A DNA stretch of 64,000 nt from JAUCQB01 sp964586235 (GCA_964586235.1 CAZPIO010000007.1:1-64000), one strand, 5' to 3'. Counted from the first letter of the stretch, positions 35,624 through 44,556 are shown. Numbers and translations are program-made. The notes: generated from the letters alone by a model not told the origin.

Positions 35624-36025
35624 CTATACGGGCAGGGAGAAAAGCTGGAGACCTGCAACGCGGGAGAATTCGCCGTGGTTGTGCGTGGCTACAGGCAGGC
35701 CGGTTCGCAGAGCGGCGCACGCGATTGCCAGGTCACGGAAACTGATGAGTCGATTGTTGTTCCGAATTTGCTGGGCTTCGATGGCGATCCGAACCGCCAT
35801 CTCCCGTGTAAACGGGATCACCTCGACACCGAAAAGCACCTTGTCAACCGCCGCCCTCGCTGCATCTGAGCGGGCGCCGTAGCACAACTCGGCGACAACG
35901 ATCGACGAGATTGCCATGCGATGGCGCATTTCCTGAATGCGAACCAACGGCGTGCTGGCCTTATCACGAGCGCGGATGTGCTCGACGAAGAGGTTCGTGT
36001 CGATCAGAACTCGGGTGGCTGCCAT
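35624..36025 (-). CDS. vapC: VapC-type PIN-domain toxin
   Basis: This encodes 133 residues. VLIDTNLFVEHIR carries the first PIN Asp, AISSIVVAELCYGAR the Glu, SFRDLAIACAALRTG the third acidic residue, and VATHNHGEFSRVAGLQLFSL the typical C-terminal end. These acidic residues hold Mg2+ in a ribonuclease that cuts RNA, in known family members often tRNA or rRNA. It overlaps the antitoxin gene upstream by 22 bases, the usual layout. The pair sits between carbohydrate genes, with no other mobile marker. Confidence 0.9.
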   Translation of the reverse strand: MAATRVLIDTNLFVEHIRARDKASTPLVRIQEMRHRMAISSIVVAELCYGARSDAARAAVDKVLFGVEVIPFTREMAVRIAIEAQQIRNNNRLISFRDLAIACAALRTGLPVATHNHGEFSRVAGLQLFSLPV

Positions 36026-36198
36026 TGCTTTTGTGATTGCTCGATATCCTGGCCAAAACCCAGCAGGTGTTCGACGCTCAGGAGACTGGTCTTCTGCGCG
36101 TCCCAGTCAGCCGGCAGAAACACTTCGACCTCCGTGCCGTCGGGCACGTCAGGCTCCTTCTCGAGCAGTATGGTTTGTCCCTTCTGGATGCCTTTCAT
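36004..36198 (-). CDS. vapB: VapB/AF2212-like antitoxin
   Basis: This encodes 64 residues. I start at ATG 36198, 10 bases after AGGAGG; in-frame ATGs at 36207 and 36219 are less well placed. The N-terminal half KGQTILLEKEPDVPDGTEVE is a beta-rich DNA-binding-type segment like AbrB or AF2212-like antitoxins (PDGTEVEVFLP), and the C-terminal half (HLLGFGQDIEQSQKQWQPPE) is the part expected to wrap the toxin. It would neutralise VapC and repress its own promoter. A TATAAT box lies 25 bases upstream. Confidence 0.8.
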   Translation of the reverse strand: MKGIQKGQTILLEKEPDVPDGTEVEVFLPADWDAQKTSLLSVEHLLGFGQDIEQSQKQWQPPEF

Positions 36199-36222
36199 GG
36201 CCTGCATGCCTCCTGGCAACCC

Positions 36223-36228
36223 ATTATA
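36223..36228 (-). promoter_or_regulatory. -10 box of vapBC
   Basis: TATAAT on the minus strand lies 25 bases before ATG 36198; the -35 region (ACGTAA at 17 bases) is weak, as is common for autoregulated promoters. Confidence 0.5.
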
Positions 36229-36314
36229 GCAGGATTATCAAGAAGTTACGTGAGAAGGTCAAGAGACTATGCTGGCGCAAGGCCTGACGGTCCGATAGTC
36301 CAGTCATCCTGCTC

Positions 36315-37754
36315 TCACGCCTTCGGCAGTTCTTCCGCCTCGTTCACCAGCCGGATGCTGCTGAAACGGCAGAAACGCTGGAGGTCCTTGACCAGATTGC
36401 CGTAGACGGTTGAGCGGTGCAGGCCGTTGGACCAGTTCTCCCAGAGCTTCTCGGCGTCGCCGTCGATCTTCACTGTGATCTTGGTGCGGCAGCCGCGTTC
36501 ATCGTCGGGGGCATCGACCACGTCGCCGGTGAAATACAGCATCAGGTCGGTGCCGATGAGCCGGGCCTGGGTGACCTTGCCCTTGCGCATGAAGACCTGT
36601 GGGACACAACCTTCTTGCCGCTCCATGATCGTCCGCAGGCGGTAGGGGGCCGCTTCGCCCTTGGGGCCGTCCATCTTCGTTGAGCCCAGGCAGTGGGCCA
36701 GGATGATGGAGTTGGTAGAGGTGTCCATGGTCGGGTCGCTGATGAAGCTCGGCCGGCCGGACAGACCCTGGAGGATGATGTGGGTCACGGCCGAGATCAT
36801 GTCCGACTCGCAGATCCCGCCGAGGCCCATGTTGTTGAGCCGGACGAAGCCGACGCACGGGAACGCCGGGAGTTGGCGGTACATGCTGCCGTAGCAATCG
36901 ACGGTCATGACCGTGGCTTCCTCCTCGTTCATGAGCTTCTCGAAGGCCAAGGCCAGCCGGCAAGAGCGGAAGACCTCATCCTCGGACGGCTCGACCACCT
37001 TCTGGGCATCCTTGATCCAGCGTTCGGCCTCCGCCCGGGCATCGGCCTCGGGAATCGACTCGTAAACCTTCAGCATGCGATCGCGGTCGATGATCACCGT
37101 GTCGGTACCGAACCGGTCCTTGATCGACTTGGCGTACCCGGCCGTGTCCTTCCTCGCGGTGACGTTGAGGATCCTGGCCTCGCGCAGATGATGAATGGCC
37201 CGCAGCGGCCGGACGGCGGCGGCCAGTTCGTTCATGTCGGCCGTCAGCATGCATTCCAGCAGGGCACCCTCGGGTCGGCGGCGCAGCGCGCCGAGGCCGG
37301 TCCACTCATGACCGGAGTACGGCAAGGCGAACAGGACCGTGGGCTTCTTGACCTCCAGGATGGCCTTGAGGCTCTCGGCCGTCCCCATGTTCATGTGGAT
37401 GGCCAGGATGCCGTCGACGCCTTTGAGCTGCTCGGCGAGCTTGCCGACATCGGCGGCCGACTGAACCATCTCGTCCACGGCGAAATCGATGTCCGCGAAG
37501 TCTTCCTTCATCCGGTCGAACTCGGTCTCGTAGCGCTTTCGCTCGGCCTTCTCGTCGAGCTTGGGGGTCGGCCACATCCTATTGCCGCCGACCAGGTAGA
37601 GCCTGGCGACCTTCACCTTCGTGCCCCGGCACCCCGGGCTGATCAGCACCGGTGCGGCCGCCTGCCCCATGGCAAATCGCGACAGGCCAAAACAAACCAT
37701 CCCCCCGGCCACGGAGGCCTGAAGTAACTCCCGACGACCGAGTTCGTGTGACAT
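36315..37754 (-). CDS. Tat-exported sugar-isomerase-like protein (L-fucose/L-arabinose isomerase fold)
   Basis: This encodes 479 residues. ATG 37754 is 8 bases after CAGGAGG. A Tat signal (GRRELLQASVAGGMVCFGLS) directs export. The body shows the sugar isomerase pattern: VDGILAIHMNMGTAESLKAI, VLFALPYSGHEWTGLGAL, and, towards the C-terminus, TVDCYGSMYRQLPAFPCVGF and GICESDMISAVTHIILQGLS with the conserved E-x-D that in fucose/arabinose isomerases helps bind the metal. Exported versions are known only as uncharacterised planctomycete and Bacteroidota proteins, so isomerase activity is not assured. It lies upstream of vapBC on the same strand as the other sugar genes. Confidence 0.7.
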   Translation of the reverse strand: MSHELGRRELLQASVAGGMVCFGLSRFAMGQAAAPVLISPGCRGTKVKVARLYLVGGNRMWPTPKLDEKAERKRYETEFDRMKEDFADIDFAVDEMVQSAADVGKLAEQLKGVDGILAIHMNMGTAESLKAILEVKKPTVLFALPYSGHEWTGLGALRRRPEGALLECMLTADMNELAAAVRPLRAIHHLREARILNVTARKDTAGYAKSIKDRFGTDTVIIDRDRMLKVYESIPEADARAEAERWIKDAQKVVEPSEDEVFRSCRLALAFEKLMNEEEATVMTVDCYGSMYRQLPAFPCVGFVRLNNMGLGGICESDMISAVTHIILQGLSGRPSFISDPTMDTSTNSIILAHCLGSTKMDGPKGEAAPYRLRTIMERQEGCVPQVFMRKGKVTQARLIGTDLMLYFTGDVVDAPDDERGCRTKITVKIDGDAEKLWENWSNGLHRSTVYGNLVKDLQRFCRFSSIRLVNEAEELPKA

Positions 37755-38068
37755 GACCGATTCCTCCTGTTTCGATGTCAATCCGACTGGTGACCGGAAT
37801 CAGGTTATCAGATTGTGGGCTGACTCGCCAGGGATTGCAGAGTTCAAATTGCAGATTTCAGATCAGGGGAACTCGACCGACGGAGCCGGCTTTGCCCGGG
37901 TCTTATTCCAGGACCGTTTTGGTCGAAATTTGCATCCCGCGAGCAAGGCGAATGGATTTGCCGCGGGGCGGTGCGACGAGGAATTCTCGCACCGGCGTGC
38001 CGGCCACCTCGCTTTGTTGACCGCGGCCCCGAGCTGAGAGCCCAAAGCTAACAGCTAAGAGCTTTCCC

Positions 38069-39286
38069 TCACCCAATCTGCTTACCCAGCAGTCTCGCCA
38101 CCTCCACGCAATCCTTGTCCCCGCGGCCGGACAGATTGATCACGATGCTGAAGTCGCGGGGGAAGCTCTTGGCGATGTTGATCACGTGGGCGACGGCGTG
38201 GGCGCTCTCCAGGGCCGGGATCAGGCCCTCGGTCTCGCTGAGCATGGTGAAGGCGTCGAGGGCCTCCTGGTCGGTGACTGCGACGTAGTCGGCACGGCCG
38301 GCGTCCTTCCACTGCGAGTGGACCGGCCCGACGCCGGGGTAATCCAGGCCGGCCGAGACCGAGTGCACCGGGAGCGTCTGGCCGTCCCCATCCTGCAGCA
38401 CGTAGGTGTACATCCCGTGCAGCACGCCGGGTGAGCCTTTGCAGAGGGTTGCCGAATGCCGCATGGTGTTGAGCCCCTCGCCGCCGGCCTCGACGCCGAC
38501 CAGCCGCACGGACTTGTCCTCAATGAAAGGGTAGAAGATTCCGGCCGCGTTGCTGCCGCCGCCGACGCAGGCGACGATCATGTCCGGCAGCTTGCCCTCG
38601 CTTTCGAGGAACTGCTGCCGCGTCTCGCGCCCGACCACCGCCTGGAAGTCGCGGACGATCATCGGGAACGGGTGCGGGCCCATCACGCTGCCGATGATGT
38701 AGTGCGTATTCTCGACGCTGCTCATCCAGTCGCGCATGGCTTCGTTGATCGCGTCCTTGAGCGTCTTCTGTCCGCTGTTGACCGACACCACGTGCGTGCC
38801 CAGCAGTTCCATCCGAAAAACGTTGAGCTTCTGGCGGCGGACGTCCTCGGCCCCCATGTAGACCACGCACTCCATGCCGAACACGGCCGCGGCGGTGGCG
38901 GTGGCGACGCCGTGCATGCCGGCGCCGGTCTCGGCAATGACCCGCTTCTTGCCCATGCGACGGGCGAGCAGGGCCTGGCCGAGCGTGTTGTTGATCTTGT
39001 GCGAGCCGGTGTGGTTCAGGTCTTCGCGCTTGAAGTAAACGCGGGCGCCGCCAAGCCGCTCGGTCAGCCGCCGGGCAAAGTACAGCGGACTTGGCCGGCC
39101 GACGTAGTGCTTGAGGTAGCCCTCCAACTCGGCCCAGAACGCGGGGTCCTTGCGGGCCCGCTCGTATTCCTCCTCGAGCTGGTGAACTGCGCCCATGAGT
39201 GTTTCAGGGACATACTGCCCGCCATAGGGACCGAAACGCCCGTGGGCGTTGGGGACGTTGATCAGGTCTGTTTGTGTGGTTGCCAT
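38069..39286 (-). CDS. trpB: Tryptophan synthase beta chain
   Basis: This encodes 405 residues, a normal TrpB length. It joins indole and L-serine to make tryptophan in the cytoplasm, using PLP. RFGPYGGQYVPETLM is the conserved start and KREDLNHTGSHKINNTLGQA carries the PLP-binding Lys97; the phosphate-binding loop CVGGGSNAAG and the GxGSx-type end LSGRGDKDC are present. I use ATG 39286; ATG 39310 upstream is possible, but the promoter at 39325-39353 would leave it a leader of under 10 bases. No trpA or other trp gene is adjacent, so the pathway is dispersed here. Confidence 0.95.
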   Translation of the reverse strand: MATTQTDLINVPNAHGRFGPYGGQYVPETLMGAVHQLEEEYERARKDPAFWAELEGYLKHYVGRPSPLYFARRLTERLGGARVYFKREDLNHTGSHKINNTLGQALLARRMGKKRVIAETGAGMHGVATATAAAVFGMECVVYMGAEDVRRQKLNVFRMELLGTHVVSVNSGQKTLKDAINEAMRDWMSSVENTHYIIGSVMGPHPFPMIVRDFQAVVGRETRQQFLESEGKLPDMIVACVGGGSNAAGIFYPFIEDKSVRLVGVEAGGEGLNTMRHSATLCKGSPGVLHGMYTYVLQDGDGQTLPVHSVSAGLDYPGVGPVHSQWKDAGRADYVAVTDQEALDAFTMLSETEGLIPALESAHAVAHVINIAKSFPRDFSIVINLSGRGDKDCVEVARLLGKQIG

Positions 39287-39324
39287 TAGGGCTCCGATCC
39301 ATGGATTCAAAATCGTCTGCGGCG

Positions 39325-39353
39325 ATTATAACCGGAGGGCGGGAAATGACGAA
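39325..39353 (-). promoter_or_regulatory. Promoter candidate for trpB
   Basis: On the minus strand TTCGTC (39353-39348), a 17-base spacer, then a perfect TATAAT (39330-39325). Start near 39318, leader about 32 bases. Confidence 0.5.
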
Positions 39354-39520
39354 TGCCGAAGACTCGCCGTGGCGAGTCGCAGATCCGTCGTGGCGGGACG
39401 AATGAATGGCGAGCCGTCGGCTTTATGCCGACGGTACTGAACGGGAAAATCGAGTGCATGCAGAGAATACCGGCGAGCTAAACCCGCCGGCTCGCTCAAT
39501 AGACCCCTCGGCTCGGCAAG

Positions 39521-39570
39521 ATCGCGGCTTCAAGTTCAGCGGACCGAAACCCGCCGTGGCGGGCCGCTCC
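39521..39570. repeat. ATCGCGGCTTCAAGTT repeat, copy A
   Basis: This 50-base element matches 40345-40394 at 48 positions and contains the hairpin CCCGCCGTGGCGGG. It lies 3' of the first MBL gene, with further palindromes (AACCCGCCGGCTCG-type) just to its left. Confidence 0.85.
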
Positions 39571-39594
39571 TGCTGAACCCCGAACCCTGAACCC

Positions 39595-40332
39595 TCACGC
39601 TGGCATCGGGAATTCCTTCTCCAGCCGGGCATCGTGTTGCGGGATGATGACGTCGGCCTCGCGGCGGAACCGGGCCATGCCCTGGAAGACCTCGGCCAGG
39701 TTGCAGAAGAAGCCGATCGGCCAGTCCTCCTCGATGTGCTGGTAGAAAAAGCAGAGGTCGCTGGTCAGGCAGGTCCGCTGGCTGAGCGAGGTGGGCAGGA
39801 GCACCGCCTGCAGGCCGGGGGTGTGGCCGCCGACCCGCATTACCTTGAGGCCGGGCAGGATCTCGGCGTCGCCGTCGATGATCTCCAGCCGTTTACTGAG
39901 GTCGCCGGTGAGCCGATCGATCATGCCCGGAGCGTAGGCGGCGGTGAACCACGGGTGTGGCGGATAGAGGGCCGTTTCGTATTCCCTTCTCTGCAGGTAG
40001 AGCCGGGCATCGGGAAACAGATTCACCGAGTTCGACAGGTGGTCGAAGTGCAGGTGGCTGACGATGATGTGCTCGATGGATCGCGGGTCCACGCCAATCT
40101 GCTTCAGCCGCTCGGCCGGCGTCCAACCGGGCTGCTGGAGCATCGTGGGCATGAACCCCTTGCTGTCGGCCAGTTCAAACCCGGTATCGAGCAGAATCCG
40201 CGTACCAGCGCCCTCGATGTACCAGAAATAGAAGTAGGTCGAGTAGACCTTGTCGAAGTCCCGGACGAAGAACATCTTCGGGCCTTCCTCGGTGTGGCAC
40301 TCGCCGACTTTGAGCGGCAGTAGCGTGTACAT
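39595..40332 (-). CDS. Metallo-beta-lactamase-fold hydrolase, AHL-lactonase-like
   Basis: This encodes 245 residues. The metal-binding H-x-H-x-D-H motif is VSHLHFDHLS (His93, His95, Asp97, His98), with a second His in RVGGHTPGLQ, an Asp in TSDLCFFYQHI and a final His in IIPQHDARLE, the arrangement of N-acyl-homoserine lactonases such as AiiA. The product could hydrolyse lactones, possibly quorum signals, but the family is broad. It is cytoplasmic. The N-terminal LLPLKVGEC is repeated in the MBL gene at 59703-60671 (LVPLNVGEC), so the two are paralogs. It is flanked on both sides by hairpin repeats. Confidence 0.82.
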   Translation of the reverse strand: MYTLLPLKVGECHTEEGPKMFFVRDFDKVYSTYFYFWYIEGAGTRILLDTGFELADSKGFMPTMLQQPGWTPAERLKQIGVDPRSIEHIIVSHLHFDHLSNSVNLFPDARLYLQRREYETALYPPHPWFTAAYAPGMIDRLTGDLSKRLEIIDGDAEILPGLKVMRVGGHTPGLQAVLLPTSLSQRTCLTSDLCFFYQHIEEDWPIGFFCNLAEVFQGMARFRREADVIIPQHDARLEKEFPMPA

Positions 40333-40344
40333 CGCTGATTCCCA

Positions 40345-40548
40345 ATCGCGGCTTCAAGTTGAGCGGAGCGAAACCCGCCGTGGCGGGCCGCTCCCGCCTT
40401 GACGAGCCGGCAGGTTTGTCCTGCCGGTTTCCCCCGGATCGACCGAGGGGATGAACCCCTCGGCTCGCCAGATCGCGGCCGCGGGCCGCTCCACCGGCGG
40501 GATAAACCCGCCGGCTCGTCAAGATCGCGGTCAGAGACCGCTCCTACT
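40345..40548. repeat. Cluster of hairpin repeats upstream of the MBL gene
   Basis: This contains copy B of the 50-base repeat (40345-40394), palindromes CCGGCAGG...CCTGCCGG and CCGAGGGG...CCCCTCGG, CACCGGCGGGATAAACCCGC, and at 40512-40548 an inverted copy of the 37-base element of 55206-55242 (36 of 37 matches). No gene is present. Confidence 0.85.
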
Positions 40549-40560
40549 GAACCCTAAAGG

Positions 40561-40578
40561 GCCGACGAGGGCGTCGGC
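40561..40578. repeat. GCCGACGAGGGCGTCGGC hairpin
   Basis: This is identical to 22468-22485 and lies 3' of the PPIase gene among GGTTCAG-type heptamers. Confidence 0.85.
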
Positions 40579-40610
40579 CCCACTGAACCCTGAACCCTGT
40601 ACCCTGAACC

Positions 40611-41684
40611 CTAGGGCGCAGCCCTGCGATGCTTCTCGCGAAACTGCCGGGCAAGCTCCTCGTTGCGGATATCGACCACGGCCGACAGGAACAATTCCAT
40701 CTCGAGGTCCTGCTCCCGCTGCTGAACCAGCCGGGTGACCAGCTTGCCGCGAAGCTGCTTCTTGTCGGCGTTCTCGAAACTGACATCACTGGCCGGGAAG
40801 CGGCGCTCGACTCGAATAATGTGGTAAACGTTGCCGTCTTTAATCGCCTCTGAAATCGCCCCCGTCTTGAGGCCGAAGGCTGCCTCCCGCAGAACGGGTG
40901 TGACGCCGGGATCGTTGCGGGTGAACGGCCGTGCGAGCCCGCCCTGCGAGGCGGTGATCGGGTTTTCGCTCATCTGCCGGGCGACCAGCTCGAAGTCCTT
41001 GTTGGCCGCAAGCAGGGCCCTCACCCGGGCGGCGGCGGCCAGCGAGGCGACCTGGATGTGCCGGATCTGGACCTTCTCGCCATAGTCCTGCTCGTATTCG
41101 CTGCGGAGCATGTCGTCGGTGATGGTCGTATTGGCCACCTCCGCCTCGGCGATCTTGCGAAGGTACGCTTTCTGCTCCATGCGGCTGTCCCATTCGCTTC
41201 GCGAGATGTTCTTGGCCGCGAGGAAGTCGTCGAGCAGCCGCTGGGCCTCGCGGGCGTCCAGGGGACGGGCTCCGGGGTCGGTGATGGGCGTGCCCAGGCG
41301 TTTCAGGGCTTCCTCATGCATGGCCTTGAAGTCCGCGGGCGTCACGCTGAGACCCAGTTTGGCGGCCCGCTGCCGTGCCACGGTCAACAGGATGAGCTGC
41401 TCAAGCTGGCCCAGGCCGTGGCTCTCGATCAGCCGCTCGACCATCGCGGAACGAGGTAATGGCTCACCGTTGATCACCGCGATCGGCTGGGCGGCAGCCT
41501 CGTCGGCCGGCCCGGTCTCAGCGTCGGGCAATGGTTCCGGCCGTGGCGGGGGGGGCGGCAGCGGTTCGGGCGACTCCCAGATGTTGGTAATGGGGGTCGC
41601 CGTGATTGGCTTGGGCTTCGGAGCACAGCCGACTGCCGCCAGCGAACAGATGGATAGTGTCAGGACCGACACAAGGCGAATCAT
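40611..41684 (-). CDS. Parvulin-type peptidyl-prolyl isomerase lipoprotein (SurA/PrsA-like)
   Basis: This encodes 357 residues. ATG 41684 has GAGAGG 6 bases upstream. A lipoprotein signal (IRLVSVLTLSICSLAAVGC, Cys20) places it on a membrane facing the periplasm. A Pro-rich linker (residues 38-50) is followed by a SurA_N-like helical domain (VINGEPLPRSAMVERLIESH) and a parvulin domain (IRHIQVASLAAAARVRALLA to VYHIIRVERR) with GGLARPF in the expected loop. It would help fold exported proteins. It is divergent from ispG across a 151-base gap. Confidence 0.85.
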   Translation of the reverse strand: MIRLVSVLTLSICSLAAVGCAPKPKPITATPITNIWESPEPLPPPPPRPEPLPDAETGPADEAAAQPIAVINGEPLPRSAMVERLIESHGLGQLEQLILLTVARQRAAKLGLSVTPADFKAMHEEALKRLGTPITDPGARPLDAREAQRLLDDFLAAKNISRSEWDSRMEQKAYLRKIAEAEVANTTITDDMLRSEYEQDYGEKVQIRHIQVASLAAAARVRALLAANKDFELVARQMSENPITASQGGLARPFTRNDPGVTPVLREAAFGLKTGAISEAIKDGNVYHIIRVERRFPASDVSFENADKKQLRGKLVTRLVQQREQDLEMELFLSAVVDIRNEELARQFREKHRRAAP

Positions 41685-41769
41685 CGCAATCCTCTCGTCC
41701 ATGCGTTGCTTGAATGGATGGAAGCTATCGGCAGGCGGGCGCCGGGTCAAGCCGCGAGACTTCGGCTTT

Positions 41770-41798
41770 TTGACCGCCTCGCCCCATGGTTCTAGAAT
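41770..41798 (+). promoter_or_regulatory. Strong sigma70-type promoter for ispG
   Basis: TTGACC (41770-41775), a 17-base spacer, then TAGAAT (41793-41798). Start near 41805, leader about 31 bases to ATG 41836. Confidence 0.75.
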
Positions 41799-41835
41799 CA
41801 ATCCTGCAACCGCACCGAATCAGTGCGAGGCCCTG

Positions 41836-42966
41836 ATGACCGAACAGCCGTTTTCTAGTCGTGTTCGCCGTATGACACGCCAGGTCCGCGTGGGCAAGGT
41901 CCTGTTGGGTGGTGGGGCACCGATCGTGCTCCAGTCGATGACCAGCACGCCGACCGACGATATCGACGCGACGGTAGCCCAGATCAACCGCCTGGCGACC
42001 GCCGGCTGTGATGTGGTCCGCGTGGCGGTGCCCACGAAGGAGGACACGGCTGCCCTGCCGGAGATACTCCGCCAGTCGCCGATCCCGATCGTGGCCGACG
42101 TCCACTTCCACTACCAGCGGGCCATCGAGGCGGTCGAGGCGGGTGTGGCGAAGATCCGGCTGAACCCCGGCAACATCAAGGATCGCAGGCAGGTCAACGA
42201 GGTCATCCTGGCCTGCAAACAGGCGGGCACACCCATCCGCGTTGGGGTCAACGAAGGCAGCGTGGTCGAACGGCTGAATAAGGCCGTCCGCCAAGCCGAG
42301 AAACAGGCCCTGGCCGGCGACTATCACGCCAACCTCGTTCAGCTCATGATCCGCAAGCTCGAAGAGTACCTGCGGATCTTCGAGGAGAACGGCTTTGAGG
42401 ACGTGGTTCTGGCAGCCAAGAGCCCCGACCCGATGATCGTCATCGACGTTTATCGCGAAATCAGCCGGCGGTTCGACTTCCCGCTGCACCTGGGCGTGAC
42501 CCACGCGGGCCCGCCCGAGACGGGGCGAATCCGCTCGGTTGCGGCGCTGAGCGCGCTGCTGGCCGAGGGTATCGGCGACACCATCCGCATCTCGTATGCC
42601 GCCGACCCGACCCACGAGGTCGAGGACGGCCAGGAGCTGCTCTGCTGCCTGGGGCTGCGAAAGCGGACGGGGCCGGAGCTGATCGCCTGTCCGACCTGCG
42701 GCCGTGTCGAGGTCGATCTCCTGTCACTGGTCGGCCAAGTCCGCGAGCGTCTCGCGTCCATCAAGAGCCCGGTCAAAGTCGCGGTGATGGGCTGCATCGT
42801 CAACGGCCCCGGCGAGGCCGAAGGAGCGGATGTCGCCCTCCTGGCCGGGAAGGGCAAGGCGGTCATCTGTGTCCGTGGCGAACCCGTTCGTACTGTCCCC
42901 GAATCCGAGATGCTCGATGCACTGTATCAGGAAGCTCTGAAGTTCGCCGAATCGGGCAAAGCGTAG
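41836..42966 (+). CDS. ispG: (E)-4-hydroxy-3-methylbut-2-enyl-diphosphate synthase
   Basis: This encodes 376 residues. IspG (GcpE) converts methylerythritol cyclodiphosphate to HMBPP in the MEP isoprenoid pathway, using a [4Fe-4S] cluster. TRQVRVGKVLLGGGAPIVLQ and QSMTSTPTDDIDATVAQI are the family start, GTPIRVGVNEGSV is conserved, and the cluster ligands are Cys285 and Cys288 (IACPTCGR), Cys320 (MGCIVNGPGE) and Glu327. Start ATG 41836 is fixed by the promoter just upstream; the open frame extends to 41110, but that part is antisense to the PPIase gene. This is the short bacterial form, without the TIM-barrel insertion of plants and Chlamydia. Confidence 0.96.
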   Translation: MTEQPFSSRVRRMTRQVRVGKVLLGGGAPIVLQSMTSTPTDDIDATVAQINRLATAGCDVVRVAVPTKEDTAALPEILRQSPIPIVADVHFHYQRAIEAVEAGVAKIRLNPGNIKDRRQVNEVILACKQAGTPIRVGVNEGSVVERLNKAVRQAEKQALAGDYHANLVQLMIRKLEEYLRIFEENGFEDVVLAAKSPDPMIVIDVYREISRRFDFPLHLGVTHAGPPETGRIRSVAALSALLAEGIGDTIRISYAADPTHEVEDGQELLCCLGLRKRTGPELIACPTCGRVEVDLLSLVGQVRERLASIKSPVKVAVMGCIVNGPGEAEGADVALLAGKGKAVICVRGEPVRTVPESEMLDALYQEALKFAESGKA

Positions 42967-42993
42967 GTTGGGCCGCCCGGACGATACGGTTGA

Positions 42994-44556
42994 TCAGATG
43001 ACGCCGCTGTGCATCCGGTTCCCGCCCGACTGCTTGGACTGGTACATCAACCGGTCCGCCTGTTCCAGCAGGTCGTGCAACGAACGCTGGGTATCGCCGG
43101 GACGGACGCACAGCAGCCCGGCACTGAGTGTCGGCCGCATCTTGTCCTCCGATCTTCCCACGGACGTGGCTGCCGCCTGCGCCAGGATCCGCTCGATCCG
43201 GCTGCGTGCCTCGGCCTCCTCGCAGTCGCCCAGCAACAGCGTGAACTCGTCGCCGCCCACTCGGGCAGCCAGATCCTGGTCTCGAATCCCTTCCTTCAGG
43301 CAAATGGCAATGGTCGTGAGAACGCGGTCGCCGAACTGGTGGCCGTAGACGTCGTTGTAGCGCTTGAAGTGGTCGATGTCGAAGTAGGCGAGGGCGAATC
43401 CGGTGCCGTACCGTGCGGACTGCTCCAGGAGCCTCTCCGCGTCCGCGAAGAAGCCGTCGCGGTTGAGCAGGCCGGTCAACTGATCGCGGGTGGCCTTGTC
43501 TCTCAATTGGGTGTTGCTCTGGATGAGCTGGTTCATCTCAAAGCCCATGCTGGCGGTGTCCTGCATCATCTGGTGCACGGTTCGAACCAGGCGTTCCGTG
43601 TGATCCGCGCCCTCGCGGGCAGTCTGGATCAGCAGGTCGGCAAGCCGCGTTTCCATGCCCCCGCCTTGCTCAAAGTACTGGTAATACTCATCAACGGTGG
43701 CCTGGACTTCCTTCAGGAACGCCGCCGAGGTCAGCTTGCCGGCCAGCGCTCCGCCCTCGATCTCGCGGCACACTTCATCGGCGTCGTTCTGGTTCCAGGT
43801 ATCAAGCATGTGCGGGAAGATCGCCGACACGTGAACGGCCTGGGCCGTGACCTTGTGTTGCAGGAGCTCGTTCAGCCGCTCGCGGTTGTGATGGAAGGCG
43901 ATGGTGTCCACGAAGACCTCCGGCAGCTCGAGCTTCTGTGCCAGAATGCGGCCGACCTCAGTGTGGTCGAGGCCCAGCAGGTCTCGTTCTTTCTCGAGCT
44001 GAGTACGGGCATCGTTGGAGCGGTCCGTGAGGATGTCCATGTACGGCTGTTTGGCGATGGCGTACATGACCGGGGCGGCGAAGTCTTCAAAGAGTCCCGC
44101 CACGAAGGCCTCCTCGGCGAGGGCTGGTTCCAGCCTGGCGGCGAGGCAGCGGGCAGCCACCGCCTTGCACAGGCTGGCTTCCCAGAATCGCCGGGATTCG
44201 GCGCGGGTCAGCCGCAGATCGTTATGCAGTCCGGCCATGCAGTAGCTGACCGCCATCGTTCGGATGGTGCCGAGGCCCAGCAGGTTGACCGCGTGGCGGA
44301 CGGTGGTGACCCTGTTGCGCACCCCGAAATACGGAGAGTTGGCCAGGGCCAGGAGCTTGGCGCTGAGCGAACTGTCGGCACCGATGATCTTGGCGTAGTC
44401 GCTGGGTTCGGCGTCGAGGCTGCTCCCGAGCTGCATGAACTTCATGGCCACGGCCACGGCCGTCGGCAGGTACGCCAGCGAATCGATTCGCTGTCGGATC
44501 TGCTTCTCGAATGCCGCGGGACTTGCGAGAGCGACGTTTTCTGCGAAATGCGCCAT
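42994..44556 (-). CDS. HDOD-GGDEF signalling protein (diguanylate cyclase)
   Basis: This encodes 520 residues. An HDOD domain (about 20-230) has IGADSSLSAKLLALANSPYF and RHAVNLLGLGTIRTMAVSYC. A helical linker follows (about 260-350), then GGDEF with DFGIDHF-type metal site AYFDIDHFKRYNDVYGHQFG, the active motif GGDEF at 434-438 and a complete RxxD inhibitory site (RDQD, 425-428). The enzyme should make cyclic di-GMP and be product-inhibited. HDOD domains usually act in two-component-like or developmental regulation and do not cleave nucleotides. It is cytoplasmic with no membrane segment, so its signal is intracellular. GGAGAG precedes ATG 44556. Confidence 0.92.
   Translation of the reverse strand: MAHFAENVALASPAAFEKQIRQRIDSLAYLPTAVAVAMKFMQLGSSLDAEPSDYAKIIGADSSLSAKLLALANSPYFGVRNRVTTVRHAVNLLGLGTIRTMAVSYCMAGLHNDLRLTRAESRRFWEASLCKAVAARCLAARLEPALAEEAFVAGLFEDFAAPVMYAIAKQPYMDILTDRSNDARTQLEKERDLLGLDHTEVGRILAQKLELPEVFVDTIAFHHNRERLNELLQHKVTAQAVHVSAIFPHMLDTWNQNDADEVCREIEGGALAGKLTSAAFLKEVQATVDEYYQYFEQGGGMETRLADLLIQTAREGADHTERLVRTVHQMMQDTASMGFEMNQLIQSNTQLRDKATRDQLTGLLNRDGFFADAERLLEQSARYGTGFALAYFDIDHFKRYNDVYGHQFGDRVLTTIAICLKEGIRDQDLAARVGGDEFTLLLGDCEEAEARSRIERILAQAAATSVGRSEDKMRPTLSAGLLCVRPGDTQRSLHDLLEQADRLMYQSKQSGGNRMHSGVI

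Noticed and set aside
36004..36025. Frameshift at the vapB-vapC boundary.
   Set aside because: The 22-base overlap is in different frames with intact starts and stops, the normal toxin-antitoxin layout.
39521..40578. Possible CRISPR array from the closely spaced repeats.
   Set aside because: Repeat units differ in sequence, are palindromic and unevenly spaced, and no cas gene is in the window.
41110..41835. N-terminal extension of the ispG frame over the PPIase gene.
   Set aside because: It is antisense to a clear PPIase; the promoter and the ispG family start fix ATG 41836.
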